A stretch of 8,205 bases of DNA. Source: M55B177 sp034722275 (GTDB lineage Bacteria; Chloroflexota; Dehalococcoidia; GIF9; AB-539-J10). The notes under the pieces were generated by a model. That model made no database searches and was not told where the DNA came from. It saw only the letters and a program-made list of their open reading frames with translations. Shown in pieces: positions 1 through 4,901 of this stretch (within the stretch, counting starts at the first letter, position 1; each line of letters starts with the position of its first letter). Position numbers and translations under genes: made by a program. The DNA is taken from positions 1-8,205 of the forward strand of contig JAYENW010000017.1 in assembly GCA_034722275.1 (NCBI GenBank). The letters run 5' to 3'.

Positions 1-1
1 G

Positions 2-21
2 CTAGCCTCAGGCAAGGCTAG
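2..21. repeat. Inverted repeat upstream of the first small gene
   Basis: CTAGCC (2-7) and GGCTAG (16-21) are perfect complements around an 8-base loop. The repeat sits just before the conserved leader. It matches in both sequence and position the CTAGC-based repeat before the second gene, so the two are probably copies of one element. Transcribed, it would form a 6-bp hairpin. There is no T-run after it, so it is not an intrinsic terminator. Confidence 0.6.
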
Positions 22-53
22 TTTGATAGGGATACCTTTGTCTAGAGAGGAGG
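22..53 (+). promoter_or_regulatory. Conserved start-associated leader, copy 1 (diverged)
   Basis: TTTGATAGGG is followed by a diverged core and the Shine-Dalgarno GAGGAGG (47-53), 10 bases before the ATG at 64. This is the least conserved of seven leaders. The TTGATAGGG block and the ribosome binding site are kept, but the core ACTACGCCC is replaced by ATACCTTTGTC, so the small dyad is lost or altered. Confidence 0.55.
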
Positions 54-63
54 TAAAAGCACG

Positions 64-258
64 ATGCTAAAAGATGTCCTTCAGGCTACCTTGACTTCAG
101 AGCAGAGGCACGATGGGTTTAGCCTGGATGAACCAGACGACCACATATTGCGCCTGCTCTACCAGGGTAAGCTAGTAGCCTGCTTCAGTACAAGCGGTGC
201 GACAGTAGCAGAGATAAGAGCTGAAGCCGACAGAATAGCGAAAAACACGACAAGCTAG
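64..258 (+). CDS. Small protein of unknown function (64 aa)
   Basis: I do not recognise a named family. The start is the ATG 10 bases after GAGGAGG. The protein is acidic and soluble, with no membrane segment or cysteine cluster. After a charged stretch (EPDDH, residues 23-27) comes a probable strand pair (LRLLYQGKLVACFS, about 29-42), then a probable helix (TVAEIRAEADRIAK). This could be a compact beta-beta-alpha fold. It is the first visible member of a seven-gene train in which every gene has the same type of leader, which suggests a shared regulon on an accessory element. Its stop codon lies inside the inverted repeat before the next gene. Earlier members may lie beyond the left edge. Confidence 0.75.
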   Translation: MLKDVLQATLTSEQRHDGFSLDEPDDHILRLLYQGKLVACFSTSGATVAEIRAEADRIAKNTTS

Positions 259-277
259 CTAGCCGAGGGCTAGCTTG
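251..277. repeat. Inverted repeat across the stop of gene 1
   Basis: CAAGCTAGC (251-259) pairs perfectly with GCTAGCTTG (269-277) around a 9-base spacer. A shifted pairing using AGCC and GGCT is also possible. The stop codon TAG (256-258) lies in the left arm. No T-run follows. The repeat resembles the one at 2-21, and its right arm runs straight into the conserved leader, so the two elements form one unit. Confidence 0.75.
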
Positions 278-318
278 ATAGGGCAACTACGCCCAAAAAT
301 CTCGAAGGAAAGGAGGTG
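276..318 (+). promoter_or_regulatory. Conserved start-associated leader, copy 2
   Basis: TTGATA is followed by the core GGGCAACTACGCCC (281-294), an A-rich linker and AAAGGAGGTG (309-318), close before the ATG at 323. The core forms a GGGC/GCCC stem with a six-base loop. This is close to the consensus of the seven leaders. Confidence 0.8.
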
Positions 319-322
319 AAAA

Positions 323-577
323 ATGGCTGACTGGATGGAACAAGCTAACGAGGTTGTAGACCAGGGAGTTTCCCATGAGCTAGCAGAAGACCTTTTGCCC
401 TGGCTTGCCGAAGTTGCACTTCCTAATGAGAAGGCAAGGGTGGGTTTTCAAACGCTGTTTAAGGGAATCCTTGATTCACCAGGCTCTTGTGCCATGCGTG
501 CCGTGTGGCTTGCCTGGCTCATGGGAGCAGCCTGGCAAAGGTTAGCTGATTACGCAGAGAATCAAAAAGGAAAATAG
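323..577 (+). CDS. Small helical protein of unknown function (84 aa)
   Basis: I do not recognise a named family. The ATG follows AAAGGAGG by 6 bases. The protein is tryptophan-rich (W4, W27, W62, W65, W71) and should be almost all helix: an acidic N-terminal half (residues 1-35) and a hydrophobic stretch around 58-75 (MRAVWLAWLMGAAWQRLADY). That stretch is amphipathic and ends in charged residues, so it is more likely a packed helix than a true membrane segment. No signal peptide or catalytic motif is visible. It is preceded by one conserved leader and followed by another. Confidence 0.75.
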   Translation: MADWMEQANEVVDQGVSHELAEDLLPWLAEVALPNEKARVGFQTLFKGILDSPGSCAMRAVWLAWLMGAAWQRLADYAENQKGK

Positions 578-600
578 AGTAAGGCTCAAATCCACCCGAA

Positions 601-630
601 TCAATAGGACAACTACGCCAAGAAAGGAGG
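601..630 (+). promoter_or_regulatory. Conserved start-associated leader, copy 3
   Basis: TCAATA is followed by the core GGACAACTACGCC (607-619) and GAAAGGAGG (622-630), then 7 bases to the ATG at 638. The core keeps CAACTACGCC, but G3 is changed to A, which weakens the stem seen in copies 2, 4 and 6. No second inverted repeat was found between the previous stop (577) and this leader. Confidence 0.75.
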
Positions 631-637
631 TTAATCT

Positions 638-796
638 ATGAAGAAGACACAGCGAGGTGTTCGTATCCCACTGAGCGGAGATAGCTGGAGGCTGATATTG
701 CGCGCCCTGAATGAGTTTGCTAAGACAGACTCATCAGTCTCCCACAAAGCCATCTCCCTTAAGGATTACATAGAGGCACGCTTGCCCAGGGATTAA
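638..796 (+). CDS. Very small basic protein of unknown function (52 aa)
   Basis: This 52-residue gene is easily lost to a length cut-off. The case for it is its context: ATG 7 bases after AAAGGAGG, its own copy of the conserved leader, and tight packing between neighbours on the same strand. It begins MKKTQRGVRIPLSGDSWR and ends ARLPRD. A predicted helix (SWRLILRALNEFAK, residues 16-29) is followed by a second one near SHKAISLKDYIEARL. The short N-terminal strand (GVRIPLS) before two helices could suggest a ribbon-helix-helix-like DNA-binding fold, but the match is too weak to call. Confidence 0.75.
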   Translation: MKKTQRGVRIPLSGDSWRLILRALNEFAKTDSSVSHKAISLKDYIEARLPRD

Positions 797-810
797 ACTC
801 ATCCTTGAAT

Positions 811-842
811 GTGATAGGGCAAGTTTGCCCTGGAAAGGAGGG
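811..842 (+). promoter_or_regulatory. Conserved start-associated leader, copy 4 (best dyad)
   Basis: GTGATA is followed by GGGCAAGTTTGCCC (817-830), a complete palindrome, then TGGAAAGGAGGG and the ATG at 846. The loop ACTACG of other copies is replaced so that the arms pair fully (GGGCAA/TTGCCC). The spacing to the Shine-Dalgarno is only 2-3 bases, so a folded core would sit against the ribosome binding site. Confidence 0.8.
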
Positions 843-845
843 AAA

Positions 846-1304
846 ATGGAGCAGTTAGGCTTGTTGGATACCGGGGAGAGGCAAGACTACCAGATAGAAA
901 AGAAAACCATGGTGAGATTAGGTAGGCACTCCGCCCAGGTATCTCTCAAAAAGAAGAGGAGAGAAGCCGCTGAAAGGCTGAAGGAAATCCTCGCCCAGCT
1001 TCAGGGGAAGGATATCCTGGTAAGCCAGTACTGCGATTTTTGGTGGTATAACGCCCTGAGGCTAAGCCGACTCAAGGTAAGCTGGCTAGGTTTTCGCCAG
1101 CTACCCGATGTGATAGTGCTGTGGGGAACTAGAGGCCAGAACATCAGGATATTCCTTGACCACCTTTACAATATCCGCACGCAGTATTACGGCAATAACA
1201 AGGCATATTACCTGCTGGACTTCTGGAACGGCTATCAGGAAAGCCTCGGTGGTAAGTATGAGCGGAGAGGCTATGACTGCCTGCAAATAGAGGCAGCTAA
1301 GTAA
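846..1304 (+). CDS. Basic protein of unknown function (152 aa)
   Basis: I do not recognise a named family. I chose the ATG at 846 because AAAGGAGGG ends a few bases before it. The longer reading from TTG 825 would translate the leader itself. The protein opens with MEQLGLLDTG, which resembles the bacterial sliding-clamp motif QLxLF. Next come a basic coiled segment (SLKKKRREAAERLKEILAQLQG, about 33-54), an aromatic stretch (YCDFWWYNALRL, 62-73), a probable strand-rich middle (about 79-94), and a tyrosine-rich C-terminus. It is probably a soluble cytoplasmic protein that may bind nucleic acid or a replication factor; this is inference. A perfect hairpin follows its stop codon directly. Confidence 0.78.
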   Translation: MEQLGLLDTGERQDYQIEKKTMVRLGRHSAQVSLKKKRREAAERLKEILAQLQGKDILVSQYCDFWWYNALRLSRLKVSWLGFRQLPDVIVLWGTRGQNIRIFLDHLYNIRTQYYGNNKAYYLLDFWNGYQESLGGKYERRGYDCLQIEAAK

Positions 1305-1305
1305 A

Positions 1306-1329
1306 CAATAGGGGTGGCCATCCCTATTG
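1306..1329. repeat. Inverted repeat directly after the stop of the 152-aa gene
   Basis: CAATAGGG (1306-1313) and CCCTATTG (1322-1329) are perfect complements. The centre GTGGCCAT extends the pairing with one G-T wobble. The right arm overlaps the TTGA that opens the next leader. No T-run follows. The same CAATAGGG opens the sequence at the end-of-train terminator (from 2724), so the two hairpins share a building block. Confidence 0.75.
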
Positions 1330-1367
1330 ACAGGGTAACTACGTCCAAAAATAAGAGAAAGGAGATG
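1327..1367 (+). promoter_or_regulatory. Conserved start-associated leader, copy 5
   Basis: TTGACA is followed by the core GGGTAACTACGTCC (1333-1346), an A-rich linker and AAAGGAGATG (1358-1367), with the ATG at 1372. The core stem survives only with G-U and U-G pairs (GGGU/GUCC). The T at core position 4 pairs with G at position 11, where copies 2 and 4 have C-G. Confidence 0.75.
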
Positions 1368-1371
1368 AACT

Positions 1372-1773
1372 ATGCAAAAGCAAGGTGAGTGGAAGCCTTA
1401 CAATGTGAGGTTTTTGCAGCGAAATATGGCTCTGGTTTTCAGGACTGGAGACATACGCAAGCTCAATAAGTATACCTATACCTTCATCATTGACCATATG
1501 GGGTTTATCGCTCACTACGATCTTATCGGCTTCCAGTGCACATATGCAGACCTCAATGAGTTTAGAGAGAAGCTACAGACCAGTGAGTATTCCAATAGAC
1601 TTGATTACAATCTCGACTGGGCCGATAGGTACGAAGGTGACCGAGACTTTATCAAGTGGTATGGCTCAGCTTACTGCAAAAGTGTAGCAGAGGGTATCAA
1701 GCATATCATTGCAGTAGCTAGAAACCAGCACAAACAGGAAGCCTTGCCAATCCCAGCCTGGGAATTGGTTTAA
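1372..1773 (+). CDS. Protein of unknown function (133 aa)
   Basis: I do not recognise a named family. The ATG follows AAAGGAGATG by 4 bases. The protein is rich in aromatic residues and likely mixed alpha/beta. It has a strand-like YTFIIDHMGFIAHYDLIGF (about 36-54), an acidic aromatic middle (YNLDWADRYEGDRDFIKWYG, 79-98), and a C-terminal helix (SVAEGIKHIIAVARNQH, about 104-120). There is no signal peptide or metal motif. An overlapping 65-codon frame inside it lacks any start signal and was ignored. Its leader ties it to the same regulon as its neighbours. Confidence 0.75.
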   Translation: MQKQGEWKPYNVRFLQRNMALVFRTGDIRKLNKYTYTFIIDHMGFIAHYDLIGFQCTYADLNEFREKLQTSEYSNRLDYNLDWADRYEGDRDFIKWYGSAYCKSVAEGIKHIIAVARNQHKQEALPIPAWELV

Positions 1774-1776
1774 GGC

Positions 1777-1820
1777 CAAACAAGCAAGTTTGAAGGGTAA
1801 CTATACCCTGGAAAGGAAGT
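1777..1820 (+). promoter_or_regulatory. Conserved start-associated leader, copy 6, with upstream repeat
   Basis: CAAAC (1777-1781) and GTTTG (1788-1792) make a small inverted repeat. The core GGGTAACTATACCC (1795-1808) and GGAAAGGAAGTG follow, before the GTG at 1826. The core pairs GGGTA with TACCC perfectly, so positions 4/11 have changed from C-G to T-A with pairing retained. This copy lacks the TA of GATAGGG. Confidence 0.78.
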
Positions 1821-1825
1821 GAAAA

Positions 1826-2182
1826 GTGCCAATTAGATGGAGCGCTCTCGATCTTGCCCAGGCTATGGACGAAGTAGAGAGGCTAACCACTAAGGCAGAG
1901 CCATTCCTTGCTGAGGCGGAAAGTAAGGCAAGGAAGGCTACCAGTATAGCCAAGCTGCCTCAATATATGGACCAGCGTCTTAGACGCCTGATATACACCA
2001 TCGAGCGCAGGCAAGACATAGGAAGTACCATAACCAGAATTAGAGAAAGTATCCCACAAGATGCAATTGAAGCTGAGCGTCACTCGGGTAAGCAGCAGAA
2101 CCTGGGACTGGAGACCGGGCCCTGCGTCATAAAGAAAAGAGATGACTTCTCATTCTGGCTTGAACAGAAAATGAGCAAGTAG
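1826..2182 (+). CDS. Helical protein of unknown function, GTG start (118 aa)
   Basis: I do not recognise a named family. The GTG at 1826 is chosen because GGAAAGGAAGTG lies just upstream, as in the other members, and no better start is in frame. The protein is predicted almost wholly helical and highly charged: an opening MPIRWSALDLAQAMDEVERL, a long helical segment up to about residue 75, and then IPQDAIEAERHSGKQQNLGL (about 76-95). The C-terminal tail is basic and aromatic. A Q-N-L-G-L segment recalls the Q-L-G-L motifs of two other proteins in the train. It may be a small coiled or DNA-associated protein, but no function can be assigned. Confidence 0.75.
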   Translation: MPIRWSALDLAQAMDEVERLTTKAEPFLAEAESKARKATSIAKLPQYMDQRLRRLIYTIERRQDIGSTITRIRESIPQDAIEAERHSGKQQNLGLETGPCVIKKRDDFSFWLEQKMSK

Positions 2183-2194
2183 CTACTCCTGAGA

Positions 2195-2225
2195 TTTGAA
2201 GGGTAACTACGCTTTGGAAAGGAGG
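2195..2225 (+). promoter_or_regulatory. Conserved start-associated leader, copy 7
   Basis: TTTGAA is followed by the core GGGTAACTACGCTT (2201-2214), TGG and AAAGGAGG (2218-2225). The stem is weak (G-U pairs at the base). A 10-base palindrome, AGTAGCTACT (2178-2187), spans the preceding stop codon and may be the partner repeat of this copy. Confidence 0.72.
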
Positions 2226-2228
2226 AAT

Positions 2229-2708
2229 TTGAGAAATAACATAGATAATCAAATAGATGAGCTTGTTGGCGCCTTGAGCGATCCTATAATTGTGATGCCC
2301 GGTGGCTGGGGAGATACCTTGCCAGATTGGATTAAAAGCCAGATAACCATAGAAAGGCTAGTTCAAGATATGAAGGCTTCGAAGGGAGAGAAAATGACAG
2401 CTACCGACGCAGAGGCCTGTGCATATCTGTATACTGCTGGCCTGGAAGCTCCCATGGATAGTGATTGGACGCGGATTTACCTGTATGTCGCTGGGAAGGT
2501 AGTATCGAGAGCTAGAGATACCGAGGTCCCAGATGATATTAAGGTGGATTCGCTCAATGATGAACAGATGAGATTACTCAGTGACCTGAAGGACTGGATA
2601 TATCAGCGAAGAGTCACAGCAAGGAAGGACAGACGAAGGGTGGAGAAGGCACAGGCTAAGGCAGAGGCGGAAGCTAAAGCACCAGTGCAGCTCGGGCTAA
2701 GAGTTTAA
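2229..2708 (+). CDS. Protein of unknown function, probable TTG start (159 aa)
   Basis: I do not recognise a named family. The start is placed at the TTG at 2229, 3 bases after AAAGGAGG. The longer frame from TTG 2196 would translate the leader and is rejected. The middle holds a helical DWIKSQITIERLVQDMKASK (33-52), then KMTATDAEACAYLYTAGL (55-72) and SDWTRIYLYVAGKVV (78-92). The C-terminus is a charged alanine/lysine/glutamate helix (about 125-150) that ends APVQLGLRV. That terminal Q-L-G-L resembles the start of the 152-aa protein. As the last gene of the train, it is followed within 21 bases by a strong terminator. Confidence 0.75.
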   Translation: MRNNIDNQIDELVGALSDPIIVMPGGWGDTLPDWIKSQITIERLVQDMKASKGEKMTATDAEACAYLYTAGLEAPMDSDWTRIYLYVAGKVVSRARDTEVPDDIKVDSLNDEQMRLLSDLKDWIYQRRVTARKDRRRVEKAQAKAEAEAKAPVQLGLRV

Positions 2709-2728
2709 TCCCCACCAGAATAACAATA

Positions 2729-2761
2729 GGGCCGTGGATTCCATCCACGGCCCCTTTTTTT
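2729..2761 (+). terminator. Strong intrinsic terminator of the small-gene train
   Basis: GGGCCGTGGAT (2729-2739) pairs perfectly with ATCCACGGCCC (2743-2753) around a three-base loop, and seven T residues (2755-2761) follow. The 11-bp GC-rich stem with a T-run is a textbook Rho-independent terminator. It ends the plus-strand transcript after the 159-aa gene. No other strong terminator occurs in 1-2708, so the seven genes may share one transcript. Confidence 0.93.
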
Positions 2762-2810
2762 GCCTACTGTACAGAATCAGAGAGAGGAACTAATACCAGG
2801 ATAAAACAGA

Positions 2811-2963
2811 ATGCCCCGAGTAACCTTACTTTCCTCCAACCCGCGTTCCTCAACCTTCAGTGTTGGCTTACCTTGTGGCGAGTCTTCACTCCCCACCTTT
2901 CAGCCTCTACCTACTTTGCAGATTCCCGCCTTCTGCCAGATCCGAGCTTGGTTACTCGGGACA
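2811..2963 (-). ncRNA. Candidate structured RNA, possibly omega-RNA (HEARO)-like
   Basis: No credible protein lies here, but the stretch is dense in complementary segments. CCCGAGTAACC (2815-2825) pairs perfectly with GGTTACTCGGG (2950-2960) across 124 bases. On the minus strand the 5' end can instead form the hairpin CCGAG/CTCGG (2955-2959 with 2942-2946). The loop of that hairpin then still matches GGTTA near the 3' end, so a pseudoknot is possible. Inside are GCAGA/TCTGC (2918-2922, 2932-2936), a 9-bp hairpin with one mismatch (2875-2896), and CCAAC/GTTGG (2836-2840, 2862-2866). A promoter-like pair ends just upstream. From memory the layout recalls HEARO/omega-RNAs of IscB elements, but no IscB or TnpB gene is present. 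Strand and ends are inferred. Confidence 0.42.
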
Positions 2964-2969
2964 CTTATA

Positions 2970-2999
2970 TTTTTACCACATTTCTGACCTATTTGTCAA
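2970..2999 (-). promoter_or_regulatory. Promoter-like pair facing the candidate RNA
   Basis: Read on the minus strand, a perfect TTGACA (2994-2999) is followed after 18 bases by TAAAAA (2970-2975). Transcription would start near 2963, right at the first arm of the candidate structured RNA. The -10 match is only four of six, so this is suggestive. The same TTGAC-N18-TAAAAA arrangement lies upstream of the DUF5679 gene. Confidence 0.4.
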
Positions 3000-3121
3000 A
3001 TTTCTTCTGTTGCGGTGTCCAGCAACTCTGATGATTTCTCAACACTGGGTCACTCCCAAATAGCCCAGCACATACTGAATATCGCCCGCACCAGACAGTA
3101 ATTGGTGAAATGAGCGAAGCC

Positions 3122-3976
3122 CTAGCCTTCGGGCAACATGTCGCTGAAATCACGCCAGAGCGGAAGATCCGCTTTCCCTACTTCGACATAGCCATCGTCT
3201 TTCGCCGGGCAGATACGTGAGAAATCGCATCCAGCGCAACCATGTCCTGGCTGTGGATTGTAATCCTTCTCCTCACGAATTTCCCTGGCAACACGCAGTA
3301 CATCCCAGGCTGTCTGCTGTAGTGCGCTGGCATCAAATTCCTTGCTCTCCCTTATGCCCGGGAGCAGATAGAAGTAAGATAATCGGTTTACCAGATAGGG
3401 AGTCGTGTGAGACAGAATCAAGGCGTGGAGTTCGAGTTGACTCCAGTCAATCTCTTCAGGCAGCTTGCCTGTCTTGTAGTCGATAATATGCAAGCTGTCG
3501 TCTGGCTGCCTGTCCACCCGGTCAACTCTTCCCCGCAGGATGACTCCGGGGCTGACCTCTGCCTCGATTGGCCTTTCGAGCATCATCGGTGCAGCAGTGA
3601 CATCCTGCTCGGCGACAAAGCGGGTGATTTCCCCGAGTGCCCTCTCTGCCCACCTCTTCTCATCAGTCCTGCTTCTGAATCCCACACGATAGCGTCGCCA
3701 GTTCTTCTGCAGAAGGGTCTTCGCAGTTTCAAGAGTCCTGTCCCAGGGAGGTATCAGCGAAAACAGGTCATACAATGTGGCATGCACATGGTTAGCCATC
3801 GTGTAATAGGGCTTAGCTCTTCCATATTTCTCTCCCAGTTTATCTATGTACTGGAACTTGTACTGCAGTCTACACTGCCGAAATGTTGCTATGCTTGATG
3901 GGGAAAGTTTGAACAGCTCCGGCTGAACCTTTTTCTTCCCGAAGACAGGAACGCTGCCGAACTTGACTTCATCCAC
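3122..3976 (-). CDS. PD-(D/E)XK nuclease with Fe-S cluster cysteines (RecB/AddB/Cas4-like)
   Basis: This 284-aa protein has the signatures of the PDDEXK_1 (PF12705) exonuclease group. LSPSSIATFRQC (24-35) opens the fold. H63/H65 fall in the region of motif I. GRVDRVD (149-155) supplies the metal-binding Asp, IDYKTG (165-170) supplies Asp166 and Lys168, and Q180-LELHA is the QxxxY-like motif. Cys35 with Cys247, Cys250 and Cys256 fits the four-cysteine 4Fe-4S clamp of AddB and Cas4. The likely role is 5' or 3' single-strand DNA exonuclease in repair. The length matches stand-alone family members, with no helicase domain. The start is a GTG one base after the DUF72 stop, so translation is probably coupled. 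No cas genes are nearby, so a Cas4 adaptation role is unlikely. Confidence 0.88.
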   Translation of the reverse strand: MDEVKFGSVPVFGKKKVQPELFKLSPSSIATFRQCRLQYKFQYIDKLGEKYGRAKPYYTMANHVHATLYDLFSLIPPWDRTLETAKTLLQKNWRRYRVGFRSRTDEKRWAERALGEITRFVAEQDVTAAPMMLERPIEAEVSPGVILRGRVDRVDRQPDDSLHIIDYKTGKLPEEIDWSQLELHALILSHTTPYLVNRLSYFYLLPGIRESKEFDASALQQTAWDVLRVAREIREEKDYNPQPGHGCAGCDFSRICPAKDDGYVEVGKADLPLWRDFSDMLPEG

Positions 3977-3977
3977 C

Positions 3978-4901
3978 TTACTGCGGTGCCCTTTCGGGAC
4001 GAGTCTGCGGGTTCACCATGAAACACATTTGTCTGGCATTGACCACGCCTTTGTCCTGGTGGCAGTTATTGAAAAGGACATGCATCTCGCTTGTATCTTT
4101 TGCCATGGCACTGATTTTTGCTGCCCATGGCTTGAGTTCCTCCTCATTATAAAGGTAGTTGAAGCGTTCAGCCGCACTGATACCTCTCTTTTCCCATGTC
4201 TCGCTATTCCTTCCATGAAACCTGACCAGCCCGATATCAGACGTCGTTTCCGCCACCGGGGGCACGCTTGACTTGAAGCCCTGCGGCTCATCAACGCAAA
4301 CGAAGGGCAAATCGTTGCTTCTCAAAAACTGAAGAGTCGACTTCCGGTTCTTTTCGCTGAGCCAGGCATTGTTTCTGAACTCTATCGCCACTCGGTATTG
4401 CGGCAATTCCTCTTTGCACAACAGGATGTAGTCCAGCTGCTGTGAACCCGGGTAGAACCATGGTGGAAACTGAAAGAGCACAATGCCAAGCTTGGCAACT
4501 GTGTCGAGGGGTAGCAGTGCCCTCTCGAATCTTCGCCAGACTTCGTCACGCAATTCACGAGGTATGTCTCTATAGTAGAGATTGGTTTTGCGCTGAAGTT
4601 CCGGCGCTAGCTCCTGGTTTATGTCTTTGGGAAAGGCACTGGGAGATGTGGGATGGTGAGTGAGCAGCCTGAAGGCTTTCAAGTCGAAAAGGAAGTTATC
4701 AGAGGCACGCTGCGCCCAGAGATAACTGACACGCTCGCTGGGCATGGAGTAGTAAGTGCTGTCCACCTCGACCAGGTCAAACTGGCTGGAGTAGTAGGCA
4801 AGCCGTGCCTCTGCTGAACGCGCTGAACTGGGGTAGAAGCGACCACAGCCGAGCAGAGTCGGGTCAGTCCAGGAACAGATGCCTACTCGTATTTTTCCCA
4901 T
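3978..4901 (-). CDS. DUF72 (YecE-like) TIM-barrel protein
   Basis: The protein (307 aa from the ATG at 4901) is a DUF72 member. It begins GKIRVGICSWTDPTLL, then FYPS, DLVEVDSTYYSMPS (42-55) and FDLKAFRLLTHHP, a VLFQFPPWF strand, a YRVAIEFRNNAWL strand, VCVDEP, and a late VRFHGRN. These successive strand motifs are the family's barrel core. The biochemical function of DUF72 is not established. I prefer the ATG because the family begins at this point. A TTG at 4985 would add 28 residues of low-complexity sequence, and neither start has a strong Shine-Dalgarno. Its TAA is one base from the GTG of the nuclease gene, so the two form an operon. Confidence 0.85.
   Translation of the reverse strand: MGKIRVGICSWTDPTLLGCGRFYPSSARSAEARLAYYSSQFDLVEVDSTYYSMPSERVSYLWAQRASDNFLFDLKAFRLLTHHPTSPSAFPKDINQELAPELQRKTNLYYRDIPRELRDEVWRRFERALLPLDTVAKLGIVLFQFPPWFYPGSQQLDYILLCKEELPQYRVAIEFRNNAWLSEKNRKSTLQFLRSNDLPFVCVDEPQGFKSSVPPVAETTSDIGLVRFHGRNSETWEKRGISAAERFNYLYNEEELKPWAAKISAMAKDTSEMHVLFNNCHQDKGVVNARQMCFMVNPQTRPERAPQ

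Noticed and set aside
2196..2228. N-terminal extension of the 159-aa protein from TTG 2196 (and likewise 825-845 for the 152-aa protein)
   Set aside because: The extra codons translate the conserved leader and Shine-Dalgarno. The starts just after AAAGGAGG are better supported.
2836..2840. GAGGAAAGT on the minus strand near here, similar to the conserved P4 strand of RNase P RNA
   Set aside because: The match stops after nine bases, and the other universal RNase P elements are absent.
2860..3063. Plus-strand 67-codon frame in the spacer after the terminator
   Set aside because: It has no ATG start or ribosome binding site, its residue mix is unlike a real protein, and it overlaps the candidate structured RNA on the other strand.
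3122..3976. Nuclease considered as a CRISPR Cas4
   Set aside because: The Fe-S and PD-(D/E)XK motifs are shared with many RecB/AddB-like proteins. There are no cas genes or repeat arrays in the window, and the partner is DUF72.
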